Shown: piece by piece, positions 25,826-34,893 of the stretch
Layout: every line of letters begins with the position of its first letter
Numbering within the stretch: position 1 is the stretch's first letter
Assembly (NCBI GenBank): GCA_903951405.1
Contig: CAJBBV010000088.1
Coordinates: 1-44,119, forward strand
Length of the DNA stretch: 44,119 bases
Origin: an uncultured bacterium
Lineage (GTDB): Bacteria; Bacteroidota; Bacteroidia; Chitinophagales; Chitinophagaceae
Reading direction: 5' to 3'
Position numbers and translations under genes: made by a program
The notes under the pieces: model-generated
Database searches by the model: none
The model's input: the letters and a program-made list of their open reading frames with translations, nothing else
Told to the model about the DNA's origin: nothing

Positions 25826-25873
25826 ATTGTCAGTTCTTAAATTCAAAAGCTATTATGACAATCCCATGACAAT
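25826..25873 (-). promoter_or_regulatory. Promoter/operator region of the TonB receptor-hmuY operon
   Basis: On the minus strand two copies of ATTGTCAT (25866-25873 and 25855-25862) are separated by GGG, an 11-base period that puts both on one face of the helix. Two bases further lies TAGCTTTTG (25844-25852), a -7-like element with one extra T. A third, inverted ATTGTCA sits at 25826-25832. The arrangement fits direct-repeat binding by an AraC-family activator next to the -33 position; the weak -7 agrees with a need for activation. Confidence 0.55.
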
Positions 25874-25892
25874 AAAAATGCAGAAAAATAAA

Positions 25893-26837
25893 TTATGGGT
25901 TTGAAACCCTCAACAACTCACATGGCTTAAGTCCTGTATGCTTTTTGAAAGCAGTTGAGAAATGTGAAATGGAAGAATACCCTAGTTGTGCAGAAACCTC
26001 TGAAACAGAAAGTCCTTTTTCATACAATAGAAAACGGGCATGTTCCATTCGTTGATCCTGATAGAAATCAAATATGGTGGTACTGAACATAACCTTAAAC
26101 CCTTTTTTCAAATAGCACTCATTGATGGCTACCTTTCTACTTAACTCTCTAATGGTTATAGGATCGCCAATATGCTTTAATAAAATTTCTCTTGCTTTAA
26201 TTATTTTTTCTCTTTCATCTTGATGTGCAAGAAACTTACAAGCCGGTATCTCATCTTCTTTTAATGCATTCATGGTTTCAAGACAATACAGAAGTAAGAT
26301 TTGTGTTTGTGCGTTGACAAAAATATTTTCAACAGCATCAGTATATTGATTATTAAGAATGTTATCGAGGGTATGCCTGATTCGTCCAGACATCTGAATT
26401 GAACGGGTAAATGTGTGGTTGTAGCGAAAATTTAGGATTGCATCAGTTTCCGGTTGCGTATCGTCGGTCTTTATTAAGTTTGTGAGGTGCAAAGGGTCAA
26501 ACCTAAATCGTAATAAATCTACCGTTTGGGTTTGTTCTACACAGGCAGCATCTTTATTAAACTTACAATCTTCGCAATTAACCTCTGAATGCTTGCAATA
26601 TGTCTGACCAGAAATGCAAAATCTCAATTCTATAAATCGATTTTCTTGACTTTCCTCAACATGGTATAATAATGACCCCTCATCTTCAATCATCGCATGT
26701 GGGTCTTTTTGGTAACGTTGAATATGAAATTGCCAAGAACCTGGTATTTTCTTCTCCTTGGAAAATACCATGGGCATGCTGGAGGGAATCACCCAACCTG
26801 GTACCTGACTAACTTCCATTTTGCCAATAAATTGCAT
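25893..26837 (-). CDS. AraC-family regulator with a cysteine cluster (PchR-like)
   Basis: 314 residues. The C-terminal AraC domain (about 215-312) has two helix-turn-helix units: TIRELSRKVAINECYLKKGFK and LSVSEVSAQLGYSSISHFSTAFKKHTGLKP (each read as separate blocks). The N-terminal half resembles the PchR group, which regulates siderophore and iron uptake genes. It carries five cysteines in 26 residues: C74, C81, C88, C91 and C99 (26541-26618), with the core CxxC at 88-91. These could bind iron, an iron-sulfur cluster or zinc. The gene lies 120 bases upstream of the receptor it probably controls, same strand. A -7 element almost touches the start codon. The internal ATG at residue 7 is a possible alternative start. 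Confidence 0.85.
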   Translation of the reverse strand: MQFIGKMEVSQVPGWVIPSSMPMVFSKEKKIPGSWQFHIQRYQKDPHAMIEDEGSLLYHVEESQENRFIELRFCISGQTYCKHSEVNCEDCKFNKDAACVEQTQTVDLLRFRFDPLHLTNLIKTDDTQPETDAILNFRYNHTFTRSIQMSGRIRHTLDNILNNQYTDAVENIFVNAQTQILLLYCLETMNALKEDEIPACKFLAHQDEREKIIKAREILLKHIGDPITIRELSRKVAINECYLKKGFKVMFSTTIFDFYQDQRMEHARFLLYEKGLSVSEVSAQLGYSSISHFSTAFKKHTGLKPCELLRVSNP

Positions 26838-26844
26838 ATAAGTG

Positions 26845-26852
26845 CAAAGTTA
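26845..26852 (-). promoter_or_regulatory. -7 element of the araC-type gene
   Basis: TAACTTTG on the minus strand, a full match, only 7 bases before the ATG. The transcript would begin at or within one or two bases of the start codon. Confidence 0.45.
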
Positions 26853-26937
26853 ACCCCATTAAATGAGGGCGTTTACTAAAAAAGATGAAAAAGTGCATTT
26901 TTATGTGGAAATTATCTTTAAAAAGAAATGATTTTAG

Positions 26938-29001
<2,064 letters not shown>

Positions 29002-29030
29002 TTTATTTATTTACATTTAAAACAACCAAC

Positions 29031-29237
29031 ATGTCAACCGCAAACATGCTCACAGCCTACAACGTTAAAACAAAAGAGAAAAATGTACCAATTCATGATG
29101 CAGTAGTTAGCCGCACTACAAAAGGTGGATACATTGCAAAAGGAAACGATGGTAAAGGAAACAAACTTACCGCCTTATTGGGTGAAGCGAAAGCGCTAGA
29201 AGCCATTAAAGCGGGTGTTGCCAAACAAGATTGGTAG
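29031..29237 (+). CDS. Small hypothetical protein downstream of gyrB
   Basis: 68 residues, soluble, no signal peptide. It reads MSTANMLTAYNVKTKEK, then a basic, glycine-rich middle (TTKGGYIAKGNDGKGNK) and a helical end (LLGEAKALEAIKAGVAKQDW). I do not recognise the family. The start is a good ATG 29 bases after gyrB, and a strong terminator follows 24 bases after the stop, so it is likely the second gene of the gyrB transcript. Even codon use and no frame-shift support a real gene. The basic stretch could bind nucleic acid, but this is only a guess. Confidence 0.65.
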   Translation: MSTANMLTAYNVKTKEKNVPIHDAVVSRTTKGGYIAKGNDGKGNKLTALLGEAKALEAIKAGVAKQDW

Positions 29238-29261
29238 ACTCTATTATTTGTTATATCAGCG

Positions 29262-29294
29262 AAGACAGGCCCCTAGAGGCCTGTCTTTTATTTT
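29262..29294 (+). terminator. Intrinsic terminator between gyrB unit and SUI1 gene
   Basis: A perfect 10-base stem, AAGACAGGCC (29262-29271) with GGCCTGTCTT (29278-29287), loop CCTAGA, followed by TTATTTT on the plus strand. Its right arm ends at the stop codon of the convergent gene. Confidence 0.85.
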
Positions 29295-29620
29295 ACCTTA
29301 TACTGATTCTTGGTTAACCAACCACGTGCTTTTTCACGATGATCGCCTTGGAGAATAATTTCTCCATCTTTTGCCGCTCCTCCTGTTCCACAAAAATTCT
29401 TTAACTTTTTCCCCAACTCAACCATATCCTCTTCAGTACCTACAAATCCTACGAGCAGCGTAACCTTTTTACCCGCTCGATGCTTGGTTTCTAGGGTCAT
29501 TCGCAGAATTTGTCGCTCAGGAGGCAACGTTTGAATCACTTCATCATCAGAAGCAGACTTAAAATTAGGGTCGGTACTAAATACAATTAAAGGAGTTTCA
29601 CTATTATTTTTCTTCTTCAT
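29288..29620 (-). CDS. SUI1/YciH-like translation initiation factor
   Basis: 110 residues: a polar N-terminal lead of about 40, then an eIF1/SUI1 domain with LRMTLETKHRAGKKVTLLVGF, LGKKLKNFCGTGGAAKDGEIILQGDHRE and the final ARGWLTKNQYKVK (separate blocks). The GTGGAAKDGEI motif is the family hallmark. In bacteria YciH resembles eIF1 and is thought to affect start-codon fidelity under stress. It faces the gyrB unit and is transcribed from the 203-base gap before gpmI, in which I see no clear minus-strand -7 element. Confidence 0.9.
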   Translation of the reverse strand: MKKKNNSETPLIVFSTDPNFKSASDDEVIQTLPPERQILRMTLETKHRAGKKVTLLVGFVGTEEDMVELGKKLKNFCGTGGAAKDGEIILQGDHREKARGWLTKNQYKVK

Positions 29621-29811
29621 TCAAAAACCTTTTGCCGTCGTATATGATCTTGAAATATTAAAAACCACGTTTGTAAGACAAGCCTAAAATTAATAGGTTA
29701 ATTCCAAAGTTGAGTGAATTTTATGCAGCGAGAAATCCAGGAGGACTATAAATTATTGATAATTCATATTCTATCCTTGCTGCGACAAAAGCCTTTTTGA
29801 ATGAAATAAAG

Positions 29812-29819
29812 TAAATTTG
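29812..29819 (+). promoter_or_regulatory. -7 element of gpmI
   Basis: TAAATTTG, a full TAnnTTTG match, with only four bases (TACT) before the ATG. The transcript start would fall on or next to the start codon, suggesting a leaderless message. Confidence 0.5.
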
Positions 29820-29823
29820 TACT

Positions 29824-31350
29824 ATGGAAAATAAAAAATGCATCTTAGTAATCATGGATGGATGGGGACTTGGCGCAGTACCGGAAAACGATGCCATCCA
29901 ACATGCGAATACACCATTTGTTTCCTCTTTGTACCAGAAATACCCAAACTCTACATTAACAACCTGTGGAGAGTTGGTGGGGCTGCCTGATGGCCAAATG
30001 GGCAACAGTGAAGTAGGACATCTAAATCTTGGCGCAGGAAGAATAGTTTACCAAGAATTGCAACGCATCAATGTTGCTATTCGAAATCATTCTTTTCAAC
30101 AGAATGAAACATTACTGCGATCACTACATTATGCAAAAAAGAATAATAAAAAACTACACCTGATCGGATTGGTAAGTGATGGTGGTGTCCATTCACACAT
30201 TAGCCATCTCGAAGCCATTACTGATTTATGTAAATCAGAAGGACTTGAGCAAGTCTTTATTCATGCATTTACAGATGGCAGGGATACAGATCCGAAAAGT
30301 GGATTAGGATTCATTAAGCAATTAGAAAGCCATTTAAAAACCTCTACTGGAAAGATTGCAACAATCACTGGAAGGTATTATGCAATGGATAGAGATAAGC
30401 GTTGGGAAAGAGTAAAACTAGCTTATGATGCATTAGTTCATAACGAAGGGTCACTAGCAAAAGACGCTTCATTAGCCATTGAGGAATGCTACAAGAATAA
30501 TCTAACAGACGAATTCATCAAGCCAATTATCATAACGGGAGAAGATAATATACCATTGGCAAAAATAGAAGAGGGAGATGCAGTACTTTGTTTTAATTTC
30601 AGAACAGATAGATGCCGCGAGATTACTGAGGTACTAACACAAAAAGATTTTCAAGAATTCGGAATGCATAAGCTTGCATTGGAATACACTACCATGACCG
30701 AATATGATAATACATTTAATCATGTACATGTTGTATTCAATAATGATAACCTTACTCATACATTAGGGGAAACACTTGAGAAATATGGCAAGACCCAAAT
30801 TCGCATAGCAGAAACAGAAAAATACCCCCATGTTACATTCTTTTTTAATGGTGGCAGGGAACTGCCATTTGAAGGCGAAAAACGCATCATGGCGCAATCA
30901 CCAAAAGTAGCAACCTATGACCTTCAACCAGAAATGAGTGCAGCAGAATTAACTGATAAAATTCTTCCAGAAATAAAAAACAAAACGGCCGACTTCATTT
31001 GCTTAAACTATGCTAATGCAGATATGGTTGGGCATACCGGTATTTGGGATGCTGTTATCAAAGCAGTTGAAACGGTAGATAATTGCGTTCAGCAAGTGGT
31101 TGAAGCAGCACTTGAAAGTGGCTATACTATTTTTCTTACCGCCGATCATGGTAATGCAGATTACATGAGAAATGAGGATGGAAGTCCAAACACAGCCCAT
31201 ACACTAAACCCTGTTCCACTGTTCATTATAGACAAAGAATGGGCTGGTAATCTAAAAGCTGGAAAACTAGGAGACATCGCTCCAACCATACTTCACTTTA
31301 TGAAAGTGCCCATACCTATTGAAATGACTGGCGATATTTTAGTTTACTAA
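29824..31350 (+). CDS. gpmI: Phosphoglycerate mutase, cofactor-independent
   Basis: iPGM interconverts 3- and 2-phosphoglycerate in glycolysis using two metal ions and a phosphoserine intermediate. The 508-residue protein has the start VIMDGWGLG, the catalytic Ser62 in GQMGNSEVGHLNLGAGRI, the DGRDTDPKSG loop, GRYYAMDRDKRWERV, and metal ligands in LNYANADMVGHTG and TADHGNADYM. It is complete and ordinary. The stop overlaps the next start by one base (TAATG), so the small membrane protein that follows is translationally coupled to it. Confidence 0.97.
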   Translation: MENKKCILVIMDGWGLGAVPENDAIQHANTPFVSSLYQKYPNSTLTTCGELVGLPDGQMGNSEVGHLNLGAGRIVYQELQRINVAIRNHSFQQNETLLRSLHYAKKNNKKLHLIGLVSDGGVHSHISHLEAITDLCKSEGLEQVFIHAFTDGRDTDPKSGLGFIKQLESHLKTSTGKIATITGRYYAMDRDKRWERVKLAYDALVHNEGSLAKDASLAIEECYKNNLTDEFIKPIIITGEDNIPLAKIEEGDAVLCFNFRTDRCREITEVLTQKDFQEFGMHKLALEYTTMTEYDNTFNHVHVVFNNDNLTHTLGETLEKYGKTQIRIAETEKYPHVTFFFNGGRELPFEGEKRIMAQSPKVATYDLQPEMSAAELTDKILPEIKNKTADFICLNYANADMVGHTGIWDAVIKAVETVDNCVQQVVEAALESGYTIFLTADHGNADYMRNEDGSPNTAHTLNPVPLFIIDKEWAGNLKAGKLGDIAPTILHFMKVPIPIEMTGDILVY

Positions 31351-31868
31351 TGTTAAAAAACAGAAAACCAATAAGCATAGTTCTATTAATGCTATTAGCG
31401 ACTCCCATGCTAGTGTCATTATGTATGGTAGGGTATGGAAAATGGATACAGCATGAGATGATGGAAAAATTAGAAGAAGGCCACCTTCAAGTGGTTTCTA
31501 TCTCTCTAGAAAATATCAAGTGGAAAACAAAGGATAAAGAACTCATCATTGGTGATGCATTTTTTGATATAAAATACATGATCAGAAAAGAAAACACCAT
31601 TGAATTTCATGGACTATTTGATCATGCAGAAAAGAAGCTTGAAGCACAACTAGAGAAGTCTCTTTCAGGAAATGAATCCAACAAAGGGCTCTTTCAAGTA
31701 TCGCAATTCATGCATCAATTACAATATATATTTAATTCAAAGGAGACTAATAACAGCTACAACGATGCTATAATAGTATCTTATTATGAATTTGACACCC
31801 ATTTTTACTCCACCGCAAATCTAGATCTAGATACTCCACCGCCAGACAGGAGTTTTTTGAACAGTTAA
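31350..31868 (+). CDS. Hypothetical membrane-anchored protein coupled to gpmI and a TonB receptor
   Basis: 172 residues. A short basic start is followed by one hydrophobic helix (about 8-28, ISIVLLMLLATPMLVSLCMV), which may be an uncleaved anchor or signal peptide. The rest is soluble, polar and alpha/beta mixed (EGHLQVVSISLENIKW, KELIIGDAFFDIKY, YNDAIIVSYYEFD), ending in a proline patch TPPPDRS. The layout suggests a periplasmic domain. I do not recognise it. It shares one base with gpmI and ends 26 bases before the TonB receptor. Placement suggests a role with that receptor rather than with glycolysis. Confidence 0.75.
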   Translation: MLKNRKPISIVLLMLLATPMLVSLCMVGYGKWIQHEMMEKLEEGHLQVVSISLENIKWKTKDKELIIGDAFFDIKYMIRKENTIEFHGLFDHAEKKLEAQLEKSLSGNESNKGLFQVSQFMHQLQYIFNSKETNNSYNDAIIVSYYEFDTHFYSTANLDLDTPPPDRSFLNS

Positions 31869-31894
31869 CAGTAATTAACCAACAAAAAACGTTT

Positions 31895-34192
31895 ATGAAA
31901 AGTAAAATAACAGCATGGCTGTTACTGTCTTTTTGTGCGCAGCATTTTTTATCAGCACAAGAAAAAGTAAGTACCCTCGATAGCACCAAAGACTTAACTG
32001 AAATCATCGTATCAGGAAATAAGTTTGCAGAAAAGAAAAAAAACATTGTTCAAAAAATAGATATTATCTCAGCAGGATATATTAATAAGGCAAATACCCA
32101 AAACATAGGCGACCTGCTTATGAACACAGGTAATATATTTGTACAAAAGAGTCAACAAGGTGGCAGCAGTCCTGTTATTCGTGGATTTGAAGCCAGTAGA
32201 ATTTTATTAATTGTTGACGGTGTAAGAATGAATAATGCTATTTATCGATCTGGGCATTTGCAAAATGCCATCACAGTTGATCAAAATATGTTAGCAAGTG
32301 TTGAAGTGCTTCAAGGCCCTTCTTCTACTTTATATGGAAGTGACGCGTTAGGTGGGGCAATTCATATGCTCACTAAAAAACCAATTCTATCTCACAAAAC
32401 CGGAAAGACTTTCGTAAATAGCAATGCGTTCGCAAGGTATTCATCAGCAAACAATGAAAAGACAATACACGCAGATGTTAATATTGGATTAGCAAAATTT
32501 GGTATTCTTACTAGCGTTACGCAGAGTGATTTTGGGGATGTAACGATTGGGAAAAATGACAAGTCAGGTTTTGCTGGATTTGGAACGCGTCCATTTTATA
32601 TTCAACCCTACGATGGCGTGCACGGTGATACCATTATGCAAAATAAAAACGATAGAGTTCAACGATTTTCAGGATACTCCCAAATTGACCTAATGCAAAA
32701 GGTCCTTTTTAAGGCCAGTGATAACATCACACATGAACTAAACCTTCAGTATTCAACAACTTCAAATGTGCCGAGGTATGACCGTTTACAGGATATCACA
32801 AATGGAGCGCTGCGCTATGCCTCTTGGTATTATGGACCACAAGACAGATCTCTAATTGCGTATACCCTTAGCGCTAAAAATCAGCGTGGGTTTTTTTCTG
32901 AATACAACGCAATATTAAATTATCAAGGGATTGAAGAAAGTCGGATAACAAGGGAATATAAAAAATATGATCGCTTTGACAAACGTGTTGAAAAGGTAGG
33001 TGTTACCGGTTTAGTTATCGATGCTAGAAAAAAATGGCAGCATGACGAAATAACATCTGGAATTGACATCCAACTGAACAATGTAAAATCAGTAGCATCA
33101 AGAACAAATCTGCTAAATCAATCTGTAACAAAATTAGATACAAGATATCCTGATGGGAAAAACAACATGAATTATGCTGCAGTATATACTGAGCACATCC
33201 ATAAATTCAAAAACTCAAAATGGATATTGAATGATGGAGTTCGGGTGCAATACATTTCATTACGTTCAACCATAGAGGACAATTCATTTTTATCCCTCCC
33301 AGTAACCCATGTAGTACAAAACAATACATCGTTGACAGGAAATATTGGGTTAGCATATCAGCCAACGAGCTCGACCAGAATTTCTATAAGTTATTCTTCA
33401 GGCTTTAGAGCTCCAAACATAGATGATCTTTCAAAAATATTTGAATCAAGCACTTCAGCCCAGCAAGTTGTCATTCCAAATTCAAATCTTAAGCCTGAGT
33501 ATACTAACAGTTTTGACCTCGGACTGAAACATATCATAGCGAGTAAAGTGGAATTTGAGATTGGTCTGTTCTATACAAACTTCAGTAATGCCATCATAAA
33601 AGCCCCCTATACATTAAATGGGCAGGATTCAATACTGTACAATAATGTAAAATCTCAAGTATTAGCGAGTCAAAATGCAAACAATGCATACCTATATGGA
33701 GGAAACTTGAGCACAAATATACATTTTGATGAGCATTGGAAATTTTCGGGGAGTGTGAACCTTACAAAAGGCAGATTTCTTACTGATGTAAATTCCAAAT
33801 CAACTATTTACCAAAAACAGGAAGATGGTTCATACTCTTTAGCGAAGGCAAATGTATCGTCAAAGCCACTAGATCACATTCCGCCAATATTTGGCAAGCT
33901 AAGTTTAGGATATGAGCGTAAAAAAAGATACGCCGAACTATATATGCTATATAACGGATGGAAAACCCTGAATCAATACAATGCAGATGGGGAAGATAAT
34001 GCTCAATATGCTACAGCAAAAGGGAGTCCATCATGGCAAACACTTAACATAAAAGCAGGAACATCGGTAGGGGAAAAATTGACCATACAGGCAGGTATTG
34101 AAAATATATTGGATATTAACTACCGCTACTTTGCATCTGGCTTTTCGGCCCCTGGAAGAAGTTTCATCATAAGCCTGCGTGCACATTTTTAA
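31895..34192 (+). CDS. TonB-dependent receptor, hemoglobin/transferrin-receptor-like
   Basis: 765 residues. The signal peptide ends near FLSAQ (residue 22). The plug (about 33-155) shows PVIRGFEASRILLIVDGVRM, NNAIYRSGHLQNAI and VLQGPSSTLYGSDALGGAI, close to the hemoglobin/transferrin receptor group. The barrel carries FRAPN near residue 504 and NSNLKPEY shortly after, resembling the FRAP and NPNL motifs of heme receptors, and ends in FIISLRAHF. There is no carboxypeptidase-like extension and no SusD partner. The ligand is inferred, not shown. It is third in the gpmI operon, starting 26 bases after the unknown membrane-anchored gene. Confidence 0.9.
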   Translation: MKSKITAWLLLSFCAQHFLSAQEKVSTLDSTKDLTEIIVSGNKFAEKKKNIVQKIDIISAGYINKANTQNIGDLLMNTGNIFVQKSQQGGSSPVIRGFEASRILLIVDGVRMNNAIYRSGHLQNAITVDQNMLASVEVLQGPSSTLYGSDALGGAIHMLTKKPILSHKTGKTFVNSNAFARYSSANNEKTIHADVNIGLAKFGILTSVTQSDFGDVTIGKNDKSGFAGFGTRPFYIQPYDGVHGDTIMQNKNDRVQRFSGYSQIDLMQKVLFKASDNITHELNLQYSTTSNVPRYDRLQDITNGALRYASWYYGPQDRSLIAYTLSAKNQRGFFSEYNAILNYQGIEESRITREYKKYDRFDKRVEKVGVTGLVIDARKKWQHDEITSGIDIQLNNVKSVASRTNLLNQSVTKLDTRYPDGKNNMNYAAVYTEHIHKFKNSKWILNDGVRVQYISLRSTIEDNSFLSLPVTHVVQNNTSLTGNIGLAYQPTSSTRISISYSSGFRAPNIDDLSKIFESSTSAQQVVIPNSNLKPEYTNSFDLGLKHIIASKVEFEIGLFYTNFSNAIIKAPYTLNGQDSILYNNVKSQVLASQNANNAYLYGGNLSTNIHFDEHWKFSGSVNLTKGRFLTDVNSKSTIYQKQEDGSYSLAKANVSSKPLDHIPPIFGKLSLGYERKKRYAELYMLYNGWKTLNQYNADGEDNAQYATAKGSPSWQTLNIKAGTSVGEKLTIQAGIENILDINYRYFASGFSAPGRSFIISLRAHF

Positions 34193-34282
34193 AAAAAATA
34201 ACAAATATCATCAAAAGTTTACCCTGAAGCAGCGGCTCTAATCCAAAAATTGTCTTAAATTCAGAAATCAATACATGATTTC

Positions 34283-34864
34283 ATGACAGAAGAGTTGCTT
34301 CTTCAGGGTTGCTTACAAAACGATGCTACGGCACATCAAGAGCTATACAATAGGTATAGCCCAAGGATGTTGTCAGTATGTTACCGGTATGCAAAGACCC
34401 GTGAAGATGCAGAGGATATGTTACAGGAGGGGTTTATTAAGGTATTCACCCAAATTGGTCAATTTGAGGCAAGAGGTTCTTTTGAAGGTTGGATGTTAAG
34501 GATTATGGTACATACCTGTATCAATCACCTTAAAAAAAATAAACGCTTCAACGAAAATGTCGACATTATTCAAGCTGCTAACATCAGCATTAAAGACGAC
34601 AACATACCATCGACGCTTCAAGCAAAGCAAGTTGTTGAGTGCATAAGAACATTGCCAACAGGCTACCGAACTGTCTTGAACTTATATGCTATTGAAGGGT
34701 ACTCTCACAAAGAAATCGGCGCACTGCTAGATATTGAAGAAAGTACAAGTAGATCACAATATACTAGAGCAAAAAATATGCTTGAAAATATTTTGATCAA
34801 ACGAAAAATACTCCTGCATGAAAAAGAAAAAAGGAGTTGGTTTTCGCCAGTTAAAACAAATTGA
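34283..34864 (+). CDS. ECF sigma factor paired with a membrane-spanning anti-sigma
   Basis: 193 residues. Region 2 spans about 20-85 (ELYNRYSPRMLSVCYRYAKT, EDAEDMLQEGFIKVF, GWMLRIMVHTCINHLKK). Region 4 spans about 115-165 (LPTGYRTVLNLYAIEGYSHKEIGALLDI, ESTSRSQYTRAK, given as separate blocks). Architecture and the next gene fit the ECF21-like sigma factors of Bacteroidota. It starts 90 bases after the TonB receptor; that gap lacks a TAnnTTTG match, so it may be driven by its own sigma factor or by readthrough. The anti-sigma gene follows by 29 bases. Confidence 0.92.
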   Translation: MTEELLLQGCLQNDATAHQELYNRYSPRMLSVCYRYAKTREDAEDMLQEGFIKVFTQIGQFEARGSFEGWMLRIMVHTCINHLKKNKRFNENVDIIQAANISIKDDNIPSTLQAKQVVECIRTLPTGYRTVLNLYAIEGYSHKEIGALLDIEESTSRSQYTRAKNMLENILIKRKILLHEKEKRSWFSPVKTN

Positions 34865-34893
34865 AATAACGTATAGATATTTAGATAAGGGAA

